DNA from: Siphonodentalium dalli
Lineage: Eukaryota; Mollusca; Scaphopoda; Gadilida; Siphonodentaliidae
DNA: 64,000 nucleotides
NCBI GenBank assembly: GCA_032622095.1
Contig: CP136064.1
Location: 278,157,614 to 278,221,613, forward strand
Direction of reading: 5' to 3'
Positions 9,173 to 24,000 of this stretch are shown in pieces; position 1 is the stretch's first letter; every line of letters starts with the position of its first letter. Under the pieces are notes generated by a model, which was not told the origin of the DNA, made no database searches, and saw only the letters and a list, made by a program, of their open reading frames with translations. The position numbers and the translations under genes were made by a program.

Positions 9173-12100
9173 TTCCCTAGAGTCATAGTCAGGTTTACGG
9201 ACTAGTGTGGAATAGAATAAAATAGAATATAGTTTAATCTGTTAATCATAATGCCTTTTACAGCAGAGTAATCATACATGATAACGATAAATAATGTGGA
9301 CTGTGTCTGGTTTGTTTTGTAATAAAATTTCTAACACAATTCTTAATTTTCTAGGGAATATTCAAAAACAAACTGTCAAGTTACTAACTGGATTTAAGAG
9401 GCCTATTTCTGCTAAAATCTTTTTATTGTCAGCAATGTTTTTCAGTCGCAATTTCTCGTAAGATGAAGCCATTCTGATAAAAAATGCGATGAGATCAAAA
9501 TGTAAACACAAACAACACGTGGAATTTTGGCGCGCTTTTCGCTTAAAAGTTGGGAATTGGAGGAGGAAACACATTGACATTGAAATCCGGACCACAAAGT
9601 TCCCTTATTAATTAATTTATTAATCCAATAAATTATGTTATATATTTACAATAATTATTAATAGATTAATTGAATAACAGTTTTATGTACAATTTCATAG
9701 TAGCATATAAATATGTTTTCTTGACAGTCTGCAGCGATCTGGTACGAAATAGCTTCCGCCCATAAAACTCAACTTAAGCCAGTCATGTGACACTCACAGA
9801 TCAAAATGGCGAATGTCATGAAGTAAATATTCTTTTTGGAAAAAGAGAAGAATTTCGTGTACAAACTACAAACCACGGGGCCCTGCCAATTTATACTATG
9901 TAATACAGGGGGGGGGGTCTGCAAAAAAAATCCGTATATAGGGCCGGGGTGGGTGGGTGGTCCAGAGGCGGAAAAAATGGTGCTAGTAATTTTTTTCCAA
10001 AATGGTTTTTTTTCAAACAATTTACAAGTACTGACCATGTAATGTTGTTTGTAAGCTGTTTGTAAGTTGTTTGTAAGTTGTTTGTAAAGTGACTCTTTAG
10101 CCTCAGATTTAGCAACATTCTCGATTTCACAGTATCCCAGACCAGTTCACAGTGGACCACCGTATTAACGTTCAGGAAACTTATGATCAACGGAAGAAAT
10201 ATTTAGTAACAAAATTAATATATTATCTGAATAAAAGTAATAAAACAAAAAAACTCTTATCACTAATTGGATACTACATGGTGAATACTCAATGATGACT
10301 ACTAGTAGATATCATTAACCTGATTGTTGCATAACATGAAATTGAAAAGGGTATCTCTTAAATTTCTAATGTCTGAAATACTGTCTTGTTCTGGCATGTA
10401 ATCAAATTCATTCCTTCTGGTTATTTCTCATCTTGAATGATTGCCAGTAATGTTAATTTGCAACAATTATCCAAATAAAACTGAATTGGTTATGATGAAT
10501 GGCATTACTGTTTACTGCTCAGACAATCCCAAATGAAGGTGACGCTATTCTCATTGAATTTCCGAACTTCATCTGGGAGCTTTACTGCTCAACAAGACGA
10601 AACTAAAATACTAATTGTATACTGTTATCACTTACAAATAGATGAACTGAAATAATGTGATACATTCAGATGCATTGAGAAATGACAACCGACACTTAAT
10701 AACTTATATTGCAAAAACTTTGTATGGACTGAATTTCATAAAGTCGAACGGGGCCCATAACTCTGGTAGGCATTGGTGGTCACAACCCACGATATTATGC
10801 ATATTCGTCCCCCATTTCTGGTCCGTCACCATGCCATAGGTCATCAAATATGACAACTGACTCTTGAGTTAAAATTCAAAATGTTTGTACGGACAGACGG
10901 CTCGAGACGTCAACTATATATCCGCCGACTAATATCGGGCAGTATACATGTAATAACCATATATCTATGTGTATACATAACCAAAAAACAATCCCCCTCC
11001 CACCCCATCCCGTTGGATAAGACTAAAGAGTTCTTTGATCATGCATATATAATTGTGGAACCCCTGACCTGTTTACCACTATTTACACTGGCCAGTGTTC
11101 TCTGTCAGACACAACACACTCGATATATTAAGGCTATAATGGGGTCTAGGGAAATTTGTGACATATAGTGTACCTGCAACAGCCTGCAATGCTCAATTAA
11201 TATTGTTATTAGATACTGAAAACACCATGCAGGAAACACATGGAAATACAGTATATTTTTCGTTTTTCTGATCTGTGTTTACCAATTAGTAAGGCAGTTA
11301 ACACAGTTATTGAAGAACGGCTAAAAAAAAACCTATGAAAATTTGATAAAAACATGAGAAACGGGGGGTGGGTTCGAAATTTTGTTTTTTTTGCAAAAAT
11401 GGGGTGGTGGGTCCCTCGAGGTCGAAAAAAAACTTTTTAGCCCCTATATGTGCAATTTTTTTCCAGACCCCCCCCCCTGTGTAATAGGTCGGAAAATATT
11501 CTCAGGATGTATTTCACACTAAAGTATAAACTGTCATATCCCTTAAAAATGTAATTTTCAAATGTTAGTGATAATCTTGACACATTGGACTGGCACCATC
11601 AGATCATTGCCATTGGGACAATAATCTGTCTGATTGCAAAATTGTCTATAAAATTTCAATTCTTTTGGTTTAAATTTAAAACTCAACGTAATCAACTGGA
11701 GCACAGTCATGGTATGGTGCTAATGGTCCCAGGAACGGATTCTAGACGTTTCGTACCATCGTTGTTTAATAACATCTGCCATCTGCATGGTCATTTCGTA
11801 CCCATTTTAATTTTCTGTCCCTCTTGGGACCTCATTTTGCTTAGGCTTCATCTTCTGGAAAGTATCTATAGTCTCAAATGAACATTGTTTTTAGTTACTG
11901 TTTCTCTTCTGTGAGCTTAAATTCTATATCCCCTAATTTGCTGAAGACAAAATGCATAAGGCCGAGGGAAAAAAAGAGGTTTTATTCATGGAACCTGACC
12001 GAGTACGTTTCTTGTATAATGATTTTTACTCCGACAGCAATGTCCAACAGACCATGAGTACTGCTTGCATACTTATTCTCTGAGTTGTGGATCCCCTAGC

Positions 12101-12355
12101 TGTATGTCAACCTGACCATATTGTCGTCAAACTAATAATGACATGTCGAAATTAATACAGGAGAAGTCGGCCCTGTGCGAAGTCGGCCACTTCAAAGACA
12201 TTCCCAGACGGCCGCAGAGAAGTCGGCCCCATATATAACAGAATCATATATATAAAATCATTCTTTATATATTTTATGATATGAAATATGAAACTGATAA
12301 TAATAATGACAATATAATAATAACATAACAAATGATAATACAATTAACAATGGAA
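9173..12355. other. intergenic DNA without a recognised gene
   Basis: AT-rich sequence with scattered homopolymer runs (poly-G at 9908-9916, poly-C near 11466-11475) and a short 11-bp repeat TGTTTGTAAGT at 10038-10086. Open frames up to 99 codons show no domains or splice context. Confidence 0.5.
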
Positions 12356-12715
12356 AATCGATAGCCGAGAGGTAGCGTACTGGTCTCTCGTGCTAGTCGA
12401 CCTAGGATTGTAACCTGGTCAGGGTATTCTGACAGAAATCAGAACTCGGTCAGATACCAAGTGTGTCAGGCTGAAAAGTCTTATTCGAGATCACTGAATA
12501 AAGATCGAATGCAAAATGCCGACTTCCCCCCATTACAACATTTGTCCAGATATGTTGTCATGGGTGCTCTATGCTGTCTGATCCGGCGCTGACATTAATG
12601 GCTGACCCGTGTACACGCCTATGTGTGTGCAGGTTAAAGAACGCTACTAGAGTCACCACATGGTTATAAAGTCACTCGGACATTGTAGCACCTGGACCAG
12701 TGCATATATAACCAG
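12356..12715 (+). mobile_element. tRNA-derived SINE (family S1)
   Basis: The head has an A-box-like TAGCCGAGAGGTAGCG and a B-box-like GGATTGTAACC at tRNA spacing. A unique body follows (GATCGAATGCAAAATGCCGA, GGCGCTGACATTAATGGC, GAGTCACCACATGGTTATAA). Related copies: 6505-6747 (minus, split) and 57640-57885. Confidence 0.7.
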
Positions 12716-14761
12716 AATTGGTTCCTGCATGATATATCTGCAGATACAGATACTGGACAAATTCAAACGGCGTCGTTGTCACTGTCAGTGATTGGTGCTG
12801 AAATCTCTGCTATCCTTGATGGCTTGTCCGAAGTTGTCAAATCTCTGTCTCTGCACAGCTTCCAGAGGTTAAATATTTGACCCTGCATATCTGTGGTTTG
12901 GCTCTGTTGGATTCTACGTAGCTTCTTCTCCCTCACAAGTTGTTGCTGGAGGGGGACTGAGTGGAGAGGATCAGCTAGGTGCTATTGAGTAATCAGCGCG
13001 GGTGAACATATATCTCAATATATATGCCAATAAGTCAAGTTCATTTTGTTATTATAACTACTCGTACTAGTAAGAAAACATTGTGGACTTCCCAATTAGC
13101 CTGAATAAACACTACACTATACCAATCACATCGTCACAAGTCACATCATTAATGACACAACTCAGTGCGGCGATATTCCCATGGGTTGGAATTAAAGAAA
13201 CAAACACTTCAATAAGGACTATATTGTTTTTAAAAATATGAACATCGAATATTATCATCATACATACAATAAATAAGGTGACCATTGCCTGATTTGACAT
13301 GGACTGGGGCGATATTTATGATCTAAAAAAATAATAAAAACAAATAATATGCCGATCGACCCTATTTTTTTTCAGCATGTTCGCTCATCCTAATTGAGGT
13401 GACTAATAGGTGAACATCACCAACATCAACTGGGGAATTTCTTGATCCTAGGTCTCCCATGGGCCATAGCAGTTGAGGCCTAAACAGAATGAGGTCCCCA
13501 GAGGGTGAATTTGGTGATGCTAGCCCACTGCATGGTAACGTCACTAAATTCACCTCTGGGGACCGTATTCTGCAAATGTCAAATGTTATATCCAGGCTTG
13601 CAAATGACACCAAATGATGTCACACTGTAAATTTGCGACTCATGGCTATATCTACTGTGGCGGTGGTAAAATATGTAATATTATCAATATTTTATTAGAT
13701 CAGAATTATTTGGAATATTTATTATTAACAACCTTCTTAACAATAATTACTAAACCATCATTTGTTAATCTACACTGCACGCAAATCTTTTCGACCCTCT
13801 CCCACTTAATTGCTATCTGCTGCCTTACCTCTTTTAACTTTAGCCCAATCCCACCGTGAGTACTTCTCACTCACGTTTGCCGCCATTGCTATAGTTAGTT
13901 TTCTCATATAAACACAGTGGAGCGGTTGGGTAATTATCTCCAACTTAAACTTAAATCAATAAATACTTAATATATATAAACAATGTAAAAGCTTCTTAAA
14001 GTCATTTCATAAAGGATATAAATATTCATCCGGACTCAAATCATTCCGAATTGGTAAGCTGATATTATTTATTATCTCTGATCATTTTACTTGTCATGTT
14101 TGTATTGTCTTGTTACATGTATTGTTTTATCATCCATTTATATTTATAAGTCAGTTGTGACCTTCCACATCTGTAAAGATAATTTTAGAGTAGTTTGGAA
14201 TGGATGGTCCATTTACCTGGATAAATCCCTTTGTTATCACGGTGCTGTAAATAGTTATAATTGTTGGAAGTCTCCATGTTGGAGCGTTAATGGTATTTCT
14301 ACTCTTTTATATATTCATACCCTAGTTCTATATTATATAGTATATACACATTCTAGATTAGGTATCATCTATCTTTCTAGGGTCTAGTTTCCAGACTTCA
14401 CATGTAGGTTATTCAACATGATATTCTTCGGATCCATAGACGTTATCCTATATTACATGTCGCAATGTGATTCATCATCATCGATGTATTGTATCGTGCT
14501 GTATGTTATTTTGAGAGAGAAGAGAACATTGTAATGTATACAACTTTTCTTATTCTGCACCCCAACCAGCCCACCTGCAACTTTCAAGAGTAAAGTGAAA
14601 TATATGGCCTTAAGTCTTATAGTCTATATGTAGACTGCTAGCTGGGAATATAATAGACATAGGGCTATACTACGATACCGATAATGGAGCCACAGCCTAT
14701 CAGAAAATCCATTGGCTTACCAGTTGAACATGCTACTACCGGTATAATATTCACAATCTCC
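12716..14761. other. 5' flank of HPS3
   Basis: No gene seen. It holds a hAT hairpin fragment at 13484-13600. Promoter and any 5' UTR exon of HPS3 should lie in this interval or further upstream, but no element is clear enough to call. Confidence 0.4.
13484..13600. mobile_element. hAT-type hairpin MITE (family B), decayed single-hairpin copy
   Basis: CAGAATGAGGTCCCCAGAGG and its inverted partner CTCTGGGGACCGTATTCTG flank TGATGCTAGCCCACTGCATG. The right end continues into TGCAAATG...AGGCTTG as in the full copies at 23938 and 48750. Confidence 0.6.
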
Positions 14762-14780
14762 TTTATTATTTTTCCCACAG
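14762..14780 (+). promoter_or_regulatory. possible 3' splice site in the HPS3 5' UTR
   Basis: A pyrimidine-rich run ending in cacag lies 38 bp upstream of the start codon. It could be the acceptor of a 5' UTR intron, which would put the promoter further upstream. I found no convincing first non-coding exon or core promoter, so this remains a guess. Confidence 0.25.
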
Positions 14781-14818
14781 ACACCATGCCCACATGACTT
14801 GATGGGAAATTGTCCACC

Positions 14819-15032
14819 ATGGTTCGAGTCTACAAGTGTCACCATTTCAAATCACAAACAGTTGTAGCTGTCTCATCTGAGCCCACAGCATTGTTTTCCA
14901 GAGGAGATCTGTTATTTGTTGCGATTCGGTCTTGTTATATTGAAGTCTTCCAGCAAACATGTGACAGCTGCAGGAAACTATACTGGTTCCCAACTGCTGC
15001 TTCCATTCAACAAATCCAGTATAATGAACAAG
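14819..15032 (+). CDS. HPS3: HPS3 exon 1 (residues 1-71)
   Basis: The start was chosen because the ATG lies in a near-perfect animal initiation context (ccaccATGG) and the reading MVRVYKCHHF matches the remembered vertebrate HPS3 N-terminus (MVQLYNLHPF). An upstream in-frame TTG at 14810 is not a plausible eukaryotic start. The exon ends in phase 1 at caag|gttggt. The donor is weak but is the only one that joins in frame to GDYICTLE in exon 2, matching the vertebrate order AYSEAGDYLVAIE. Confidence 0.88.
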
Positions 15033-18000
15033 GTTGGTATCTGTTCTCTTCAATTGAATCTGGTGTTGATTAGTCCAAAACAAATTATACCTGTGTTTCT
15101 GGAAAAGGCATGAACAAATAAAAATATTTTTATCATCTTAAATGTAGTGATCTACTTTATGTTGTACATGTACATGTGTATACATGTACATAATAGTCAC
15201 TTCACACTCATTACACTGTATTGATCCAGCACCATATAACTGGAATGTTAGGGTTAAAGTATTTGCTCACCATTGGTTAATACGGATGGGCACGTTGGTA
15301 AAATACATAAGAGATATATTTGTAAAAAAAATTTGTTTACAAAATCAATAAAATGAAAACTGTCGGGGGTGTTCGGAGAGGGGCGGTCGGGTAACCAGAA
15401 ACACAGGTAATTTTTAGTCGAGTTTTTTTCCAAAACTCGACTTATAGTTTGATGGCGGGCGGGCGGGCGGGCGGCCTGTTTTGCTTATAACTCAACCGTT
15501 TATTGACGGATTAAAAAAAATCGGGTTTGTCCGCACATTTATTACAGAGTTATGGCCCTTTGGCATTTTTCACTGATTTTAGGCTCGTTAGCGCAACAAC
15601 TTCAACAAACGTTATCTGATTCGATTGAAATTTGGGATATAGGTGTCTCCCAAGAATATCTCGGATGAGTTCGAAAACCGGCCTGGTCCGATAAAATTTG
15701 ATAGAGTTATGGCCCTTAATTAGTAATTTTTCACGAATTTTCAGCTCGTTAGCGCGATAACTTCAACAAACGTTATCCGATTTGATTGAAATTTGATATA
15801 TAGGTGTCTCCCAAGAATATCTCAGTCGAGTTCGAAAACTGGCCAGGTCCGATAAAATTTAATAGAGTTATGGCCCTTAATTAGTCATTTTTTCACAAAT
15901 TTTCAGCTCGTTAGCGCGATAATTTAACAAACATCATCCTATTTGATTGAAATTTGGATATATAGGTGTCTCCCAAGAATACCTCGGACGAGTTAGAAAA
16001 CCGGTCCGGTCCGATAAAATTTGATAGAGTTATGGTCCTTAAGTAGTCATTTTGTACGAATTTTGAGCTCGTTAGCGCGATAACTTCAACAAACGTCATC
16101 CGATTCAACTAAAATATGGTATATAAGTGCCTTCCAATAATATCCTGGACGAGTTCGAAAACCATCCTGGCCCAATAAAATTTGATAGAGTTATGGCCCT
16201 TAAATAGTCATTTTTCGTGAATTTTTAGCTCGTTAGCGCGATAACTTCAACAAACGTCCTCCGATTTGTTTAAAATTTGGAATAGACGTACTTGCCAAGA
16301 ATATTTCGGACGAGTTCGAAAACCAGCCTGGCCCGATAAAATTTGATAGAGTTATGGCCCTTAATTAGTCATTTTTCGATTTTACCTATTAATTAGTCTA
16401 CCGATACTGATGCACACCAATTGGCGGTAGCCACCTGCGGTAAGCCACCGAAAACGAGACACAGCATCTCTGATGCCACCTCTTGTTTTTGTCTTAGCGC
16501 ACAACAATAGTATTTTCTTCTAAATCCATGAATGTTCATCATATTGACTCGTATTCACTAGCAGGGATGTCTTTTTCACTTTTGAGTTATCTGTCTCACT
16601 TCCTTGACAACCAGAACTAATCATCCACCACATCAGCATCAGAATTGGATGATTAAGATGATGCAAAAATGGCTTGTTTCACAATTGATAGCCATGACAA
16701 TTAAAAAAATAAATAAATATTTCATCAATAAGCTACATCTTTAACACTTTCATCATTAATGATTACTAACTGATTGGTTTAATTCCATGAAATAAATCCA
16801 CAATATGTCTTGAACTAGTGCAAGCATTGTTTTATTTTTTGGAAAAGATACTGTTTGTAATTTTTTGTCCAAATGGACATTTCCTGGATTTCAAGTCGAA
16901 CACGGTTATACCAAAATAAATCTATTTGAACTAATAACCCAATGAGTGTACTAGATACAGTAATGCTCTTAAGTAATCGACCTCTTAACCAAAGCAGAAT
17001 TATGGGTCACTTTTCAGGATTTAGTCGGAAATATGGCTTGTTGCCATTCATCGGAAAGCTCTCGCCGAGAGCTTTCCGATGAATGGCAACAAGCCATATT
17101 TCCGACTAAATCCTGAAAAGTTACCCATAATTCTGCTTTGGTTAAGAGGTCGATTACATAGGGCATTACTGTAACAATATCAGTTTTCAGTTTTTGCGAT
17201 TTTCTGAAATATTCAACAACATCTCAATTTTATTTTTTTAACCCTTTGTGGAGCCCCAGACAGAGAGAACAATGCAATGACAACTTTAGTCTGCTTGGGT
17301 CAATTTGAGGCTCCATACGGGAGTTGTATATAAATTTTAATCCTTTCATGATGGGAGTTGCGCTAGTGCAGCATTAAAGATCCTATAGTGTAGGATCACT
17401 GCATTCTCTTATACATGTATATGTGAGTCTCCCATAGGGAGCCTAGCATATATAAGAGAATGCACTGGCTTACAAGGTTATGGTAAATATTGTTAGGCCA
17501 ATGCATTCTCTTATATATGAGGCTCCCTATGCAAGACTCGCATACATGTATATAAGAGAATGCATTGGCACAGGGTTTTCGTAAAATTTCAGGAAGCTCC
17601 AGTCCTGGAAGGGTTAAAGATGGTCTGTCTCTTCCTATAACAAGTTCTATATACATGTAGTTTCCTGGGTATAAAATCATAAATATGAATCGATGACAAC
17701 TGTCTGAAAATGCTTCTATCAATTACAAATGTAATATTGATTTTATATCACATTTTTAGCTCAACTTTACTTTGTAAAGTTTGAGCTATTGCCATGGCTT
17801 TGTCGTCTGTCGTCCGCGTGTGTGTGTGTGTGCGTGATGCGTCAACAATTTCCTTTAGCACGGGCTACAGGTCGTACCTTTGGTCGGATCATTATAAAAT
17901 TTGTCATAGCTGTTGACATTGACATGTAGATGAGAACGAGTCATTTTGGGGTCATTCGGGAAAAAAACATGGCCGCCAGTGGCCATCTTAGATTTCAATA

Positions 18001-21000
18001 TCCAATCCATTAGCACGGGCTACAGGTCGTACTGTTCGTCTGATCATCATGAAATTTGTCATGGATGTTAATATTGACATGTAGATGGGAACGAGTAATT
18101 TTGGGGTTGTTCGGCCAAAAAACATGGCCGCCGGCAGCCATCTTAGATTTTACTCTTTGCATGACTAAATTCTTTTGCACGGCCTACAGGTCGTACCTTT
18201 TGTCGGATCATCATAACATTTTTCATGGATGTTAACAATGACATGTAGATGGGAACGAGTAATTTTGGGGTCATTCGGCAAAAAAACATGGCCGCCAGCA
18301 GCAATTTTGGATTTTACTCTTTGTATGACTAAATCCTTTAGCACGGGCTACAGGTCGTACCTTTAGTCTGATCATCATTAAATTTGTCATGGCTGTTGAA
18401 ATTGGAATGTAGATGGGAACGAGTCATTTTGGGGTCATTCGGACAAACAACATGGCTGCCAGTGGCCATCTTGGATTTCAAAATTCAATCCATCAGCACG
18501 GGCTACAGGTCGTACCTTTGGTCTGATCATCATGAAATTTGTCATGGATGTTAACATTGACATGTAGATGGGAACGAGTAATTTTGGGGTCATCCGTCCA
18601 AAAAACATGGCCGCCGGTAGCCATCTTAGATTTACTCTTTGCATGACTAAATTCTTTGGCACGGCCTACAGGTCGTACCTTTGGTCGGATCATCATAAAA
18701 TGTGTCATGGATGTTAATAATGACATGTAGATGGCAACGAGTCATTTTGGGGTCATTCGGCCAAAAAACATGGCTGCCAGCAGCCATCTTGGATTTTACT
18801 CTTTGTATGACAAAATAATTCAGCACGGGCTACAAGTCGTACCTTTAGTCTGATCATCATAAAATTTGTCATGGCTGTTGAAATTTGAATGTAGATGGGA
18901 ACGAGTCATTTTGGGGTCATTCAGACAAAAAAACATGGCCGCCAGTGGCCATCTTGGATTTCAAAATTTAATCTATTAGCACGGGCCACAGGTCGTACTG
19001 TTCGTCTGATCATCATGAAATTTGTCATGGATGATAATATTGATATGTAGATGGGAACGAGTAATTTTGGGGTCATTCGGCCAAAAAACATGGCCGCCAG
19101 CAGCCATCTTGGATTTTACTCTTTGTATGACTAAATTCTTTAGCATGGGCTGCAGGTCGTACCGTTTGTCTGATCATCATAAAATTTGTCATGGATGTTA
19201 ACGATGACATGTAGATGGGAACGAGTAATTTTGGGGTCATTCGGCCAAAAAACATGGTCGCCAGCAGCCATCTTGGATTTGACTCTTTGCATGACTAAAT
19301 CCTTTAGCACGGGCTACAGGTTTTACCTTTAGTCTGATCATCATAAAATTTGTCATGAATGTTAATAATGACATGTAGATGGGAACGAGTCATTTTGGGG
19401 TCATTCGGCCGAAAAACATGGCCGCCAGCAGCCATCTTGGAATTTACTCTTTGTATGACTAAATCCTTTAGCACGGGCTACAGGTCGTACCTTTAGTCTG
19501 ATCATCATAAAATTTGTCATGAATGTTAATAATGACATGTAGATGGGAACGAGTAATTTTCGGGTCATTCGGCCAAAAAACATGGCCGCCAGCAGCCATC
19601 TTGGATTTTACTCTTTGTGTGTCTAAATCCTTTAGCACGGGCTACAGGTCGTACCTTTAGTCTCATCATCATAAAATTTGTCATGACTGTTGAAATTGGA
19701 ATGTAAATGGGAACGAGTCATTTTGGGGTCATTCGGACAAAAAACATGGCCGCCAGCGGCCATCTTGGATTTCAAAATTTAATCCATTAGCATGGGCCAC
19801 AGGTCGTACTGTTCGTCTGATCATCATGAAATTTGTCAGGGATGTTAATATTGACATGTAGATGGGAACGAGTAATTTTGGGGTCATTTGGCCAAAAAAC
19901 ATGGAAGCCAGCAGCCATCTTGGATTTTACTCTTTGTATGACTAAATTCTTTGGCACGGCCTACAGGTCGTACCTTTAGTCTGATCGTTATAAAATTTGT
20001 CGTGGATGTTAACGATGACATGTAGATGGGAACGAGTAATTTTGGGGTTGTTCGGCCAAAAAACATGGCCGCCGGCAGCCATCTTAGATTTTATTCTTTG
20101 CATGACTAAATTCTTTGGCACGGCCTACAGGTCGTACCTTTAGTCTGATCGTTATAAAATTTGTCGTGGATGTTAACGATGACATGTAGATGGGAACGAC
20201 TCAATTTGGGGTCATTCGGCCGCCAGCAGCCATCTTGGATTTTACTTTTCTCTTCATGTCTATAAACTAGTATTACACATTCACTTGACCTTTCCACATT
20301 CCTAATCGCTCCATTGACTGTAATACATTAAATTATTCCCTTTCCAAGTTGAGCTACAGTGTCATTGACACTTTCATTTGTTATGATATACATACGATCA
20401 ATTTGAGACATTTTACGGCTCGCGTTTGTTCGGAGCGTACCATCACTCTGGGATAACACTATCTAAACATTATAAAAATAGTAACGTAAATATATCCCAC
20501 TTGATTATTGCATTATATAAGGAAATATTGATATAAAATGAATATTAATTGATAGAAGCATTTTCAGACATGGGGTATTCGATTTGTATTTATTATTTTA
20601 TACCCCGGAAACTATATAAAACTTGTTTAGGGAGATATAGACCATATTTAAAAACATGTCACCTAATTCTGATGCATGGATTATCTACATTTGAAATTCA
20701 AATAAACCTGACCTTGAATTGTGAATCTCTGTCTTTGATGTTTTCATGTATTTCTTCAGGTGACTACATATGCACTCTTGAATGTAAATCAACAAGGAAA
20801 ACAAAAACATTCTCTGTTAAAATATACTACAACTGGAGACAGAAATATACGTCGTCCGAGAGAATCAAAATTCGTCTTCCTGGGACCAAGTTTGCATCTC
20901 GAGACAACACAGATCTAGATGCAATCAGCATTCCATCTGAGGGTGCTATTCATTGTATGACGACATGTCCCAGCACTGGAAATCTGGCGTTCTGTTGTGG

Positions 21001-24000
21001 TAAAATCGTACACATTCACCAATGTGTGAGGCTTAGCGTTAGCAGTGCTAATAGGGACTATCGTGATGTGGTTAAGCTAATGGAGGTGCAGTGGGATTTT
21101 GTGATAAGGAGTATTGCATTATGTGACAATACTCTGGCTTGTGTCTCTGATCATCATGCTCATGTTATTCGGTTGTCATACACAGAGAAAACAGTCACAG
21201 GTATACTCTTATAATCTACCTATATAAAAGCCAAGTGTTTGTCTGTCTGTAGCAATTCTCGTGCGTCTAAAAATTGATCACCCTCATGTTCGATTGCGCC
21301 CAAATTTTGACCATGACCCGCAGCACATCTTAGAATAAGACACGCAAATTTTCAGGCCTTCGGTGTAAGATGACCTGAGATATAACACATTTCCAAAAGG
21401 TTATCAGGGCGATATTTTCACTGATATAAGAAAAATGTGTTTTCAAACACCAAAGCCAAATTCCGGACAAACTCCTTGTATCGTTTGCCGCCTTTCTTTA
21501 TATCGTTAATGGCGGTGCAGTGGTGACGATATTATTCTGGATGTCATGTTTGTCACCCATCATTTGTGATGGGCAATCCCCTGATAATAATCAATGTATT
21601 TTTATAGCACATTCAGCACATCCATTGACTCCTGACCAAGTACTCGGTTAGCACACAGTCCCCCGTATTAAATGTACAGTAATGCCCTAAATAATCGACT
21701 CCTTAACCACATCAGAATTATGGGTAACTTTTCAGGATTTAGTCGAAAATATGGCTTGTTGCCATTCATCGGAAAGCTCTCAGTGAGAGCTTTCCGATGA
21801 ATGGCAACAAGCCTTATTTTCGACTAAATCCTGAAAAGTTACCCATAATTCTGCTGTGGTTAATGAGTCGATTATTTCGGGCATTACTGTAGTATGAGAT
21901 CACTTGTCGAAGGCAACCAATGTAGCATTTTATGTTCAATGAAAGAGGGCGGGATTTCAAAATTATAATTAAAACCCTTTGAATTGGTATATAATTCCAG
22001 TCAAACATATGCTTTATAATGAACTTCTATCCTCTTTATAATGAACTCCTATCCTCTTCATGTCTTAAATAATTACTTGCAATTTAAAACTCCAGGAGCA
22101 ACAACACATTATTTTCAGAGCTAAATTTAGAATCTAGTTTCATTTATTTGTAGTGAAGAAGTTAAAAAAGTCACTTTTATTCAGAAAGTGAGAGTCTATA
22201 TTAAATTGAGAAATAAACAAGATAGAATGGACACATGTATATGAACTGGGTATCAGTATCACAACAAATTTGTTACGGCCTGATGGTACAATGAAAACCA
22301 GAGACATTACGGCCTGATGGTACAATGAAAACCAGAGACGTTACGGCCTGATGGTACAATGAAAACCAGAGACGTTACGGCCTGATGGTACAATGAAAAC
22401 CAGAGATTCAAGTTGTATCTCATGGCGCGACAAATGAGTGCGATAACTGTTTAAACCGTTCATGCCACTGTCTCATTCCATGTTTATAGCAGACCCCGGG
22501 GAGACTGTGGCTTGCAGCAGACTAATATTAATAACGTTGGCACTTCCTTTGTTTAATTAAGCATATTAGTCACGATAGTAAAGACCTTTTCCGTCAGTAT
22601 TGAAGTTGTTGTCAAGAACATTGTCCACATAATAGGTCTGTATTATCAGAATACATGTACATATTCTTTTATTGTATATTTTGAAATCTTCATAAGCCAT
22701 GGGTGCATTGATGGGTGTTCAATAAATTTGGTTCTTTCTCCCACATAATCTGTTATTACCATATCATTTTTGATAGACTGTTTGAAAAATGGTCGTATTA
22801 TGCAATCAGTCTGTTCATTTGGTTTCCGACCGATAACTCCAGTTTGGATCAATGGATCAGAACCACAGTTAGTGTCAAAAATACAGGCCAAGTTTGAATA
22901 TGGGTTCTGTCCATTTATTTTTACACGAGATACAGCCCTTCTTCAACATAGAATTTACCAGATTTCATAACATATTTTTATTTGTAGAAAAACAAAGAAG
23001 TCTGTCAAGTCCGAATGACCGAGAAAGTCTGCCTCGACCCCACTCAGCTGAAGTGGATACCAGTAGTTCCAGCTCCCCACCAAATGAAACAAACATTACA
23101 TACGAAAGACATGTTGCTAACACGAGCGAGTGGGGCCAGTCATCCAGAGTGGTTATCAGACCTGATAAATTTTTTACTGAATGGAGCTTTGAAGAAAATG
23201 AAAGCAACACCATTCTCCTACCTAGTCTCAAACGATCGCCTGTCAGGTCTCTCAATCTGCCGTTCATCTATGACTTCAGAGGTATACAAATTTTAATAAA
23301 TTATGCAATTCACAAAAAAATAAGGAAACATACAGGAAATGTGTGTGGACAGAAGCATGATAGAAGATATAGAAAAGCACATGTGTAATAAAAATTGCTG
23401 TTTGAATGTCTTTGCTATCAACTTTTAATAAGTTATGCCATAAAATATGTATTTCAAACTGAATTTTATTAACAAATTGGTGTAAATGTGGCACCATGAG
23501 GTGACTTTTTACCCCTTGTTAGCAACATTTATGGTGATCTTCATATGGATAAAATTGGAATAGAGTGTGACCCTTATGCAAATAAACAATTAAAAAATAG
23601 ACTTTTTATGAGAAAATGGTTCGGGGCATGCATATTTTATGCAAATATCTGAATTATGCAAATAAGCGATATGCAATTAACTGGAACAGACTGTACATGT
23701 CATTATGATTCAAGTTGAATATTTGTCACCGAAGCATGCTTTCTTATTGGCTGAGAGCGGCTAACTTTAGTTTTTGATTCACCAGCATCAGCTGCTGATT
23801 GGAGAAAAAATTTTGAATGGAGCATGGTGTCCTTGACAATGCGCGTAAAATACATCACCGCGCTACCATGAGTACCATAATCAAGTCAACCGGAGCATTA
23901 TTTACTATAGATATGGTTACCGAGAAGTTGTTCCAAGCAAGCCTTGAAATAGTGTGCCTGTCATTTGCAGAATGAGGTCCCCAGAGGGTGAATTTAGTGA

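Noticed and set aside
17755-20366. Several 60-77 codon frames on the minus strand (MFFGRMTPKLLVPIYMS type)
   Set aside because: They recur once per 160-165-bp unit of the pearl-like core, so they are repeat artefacts.
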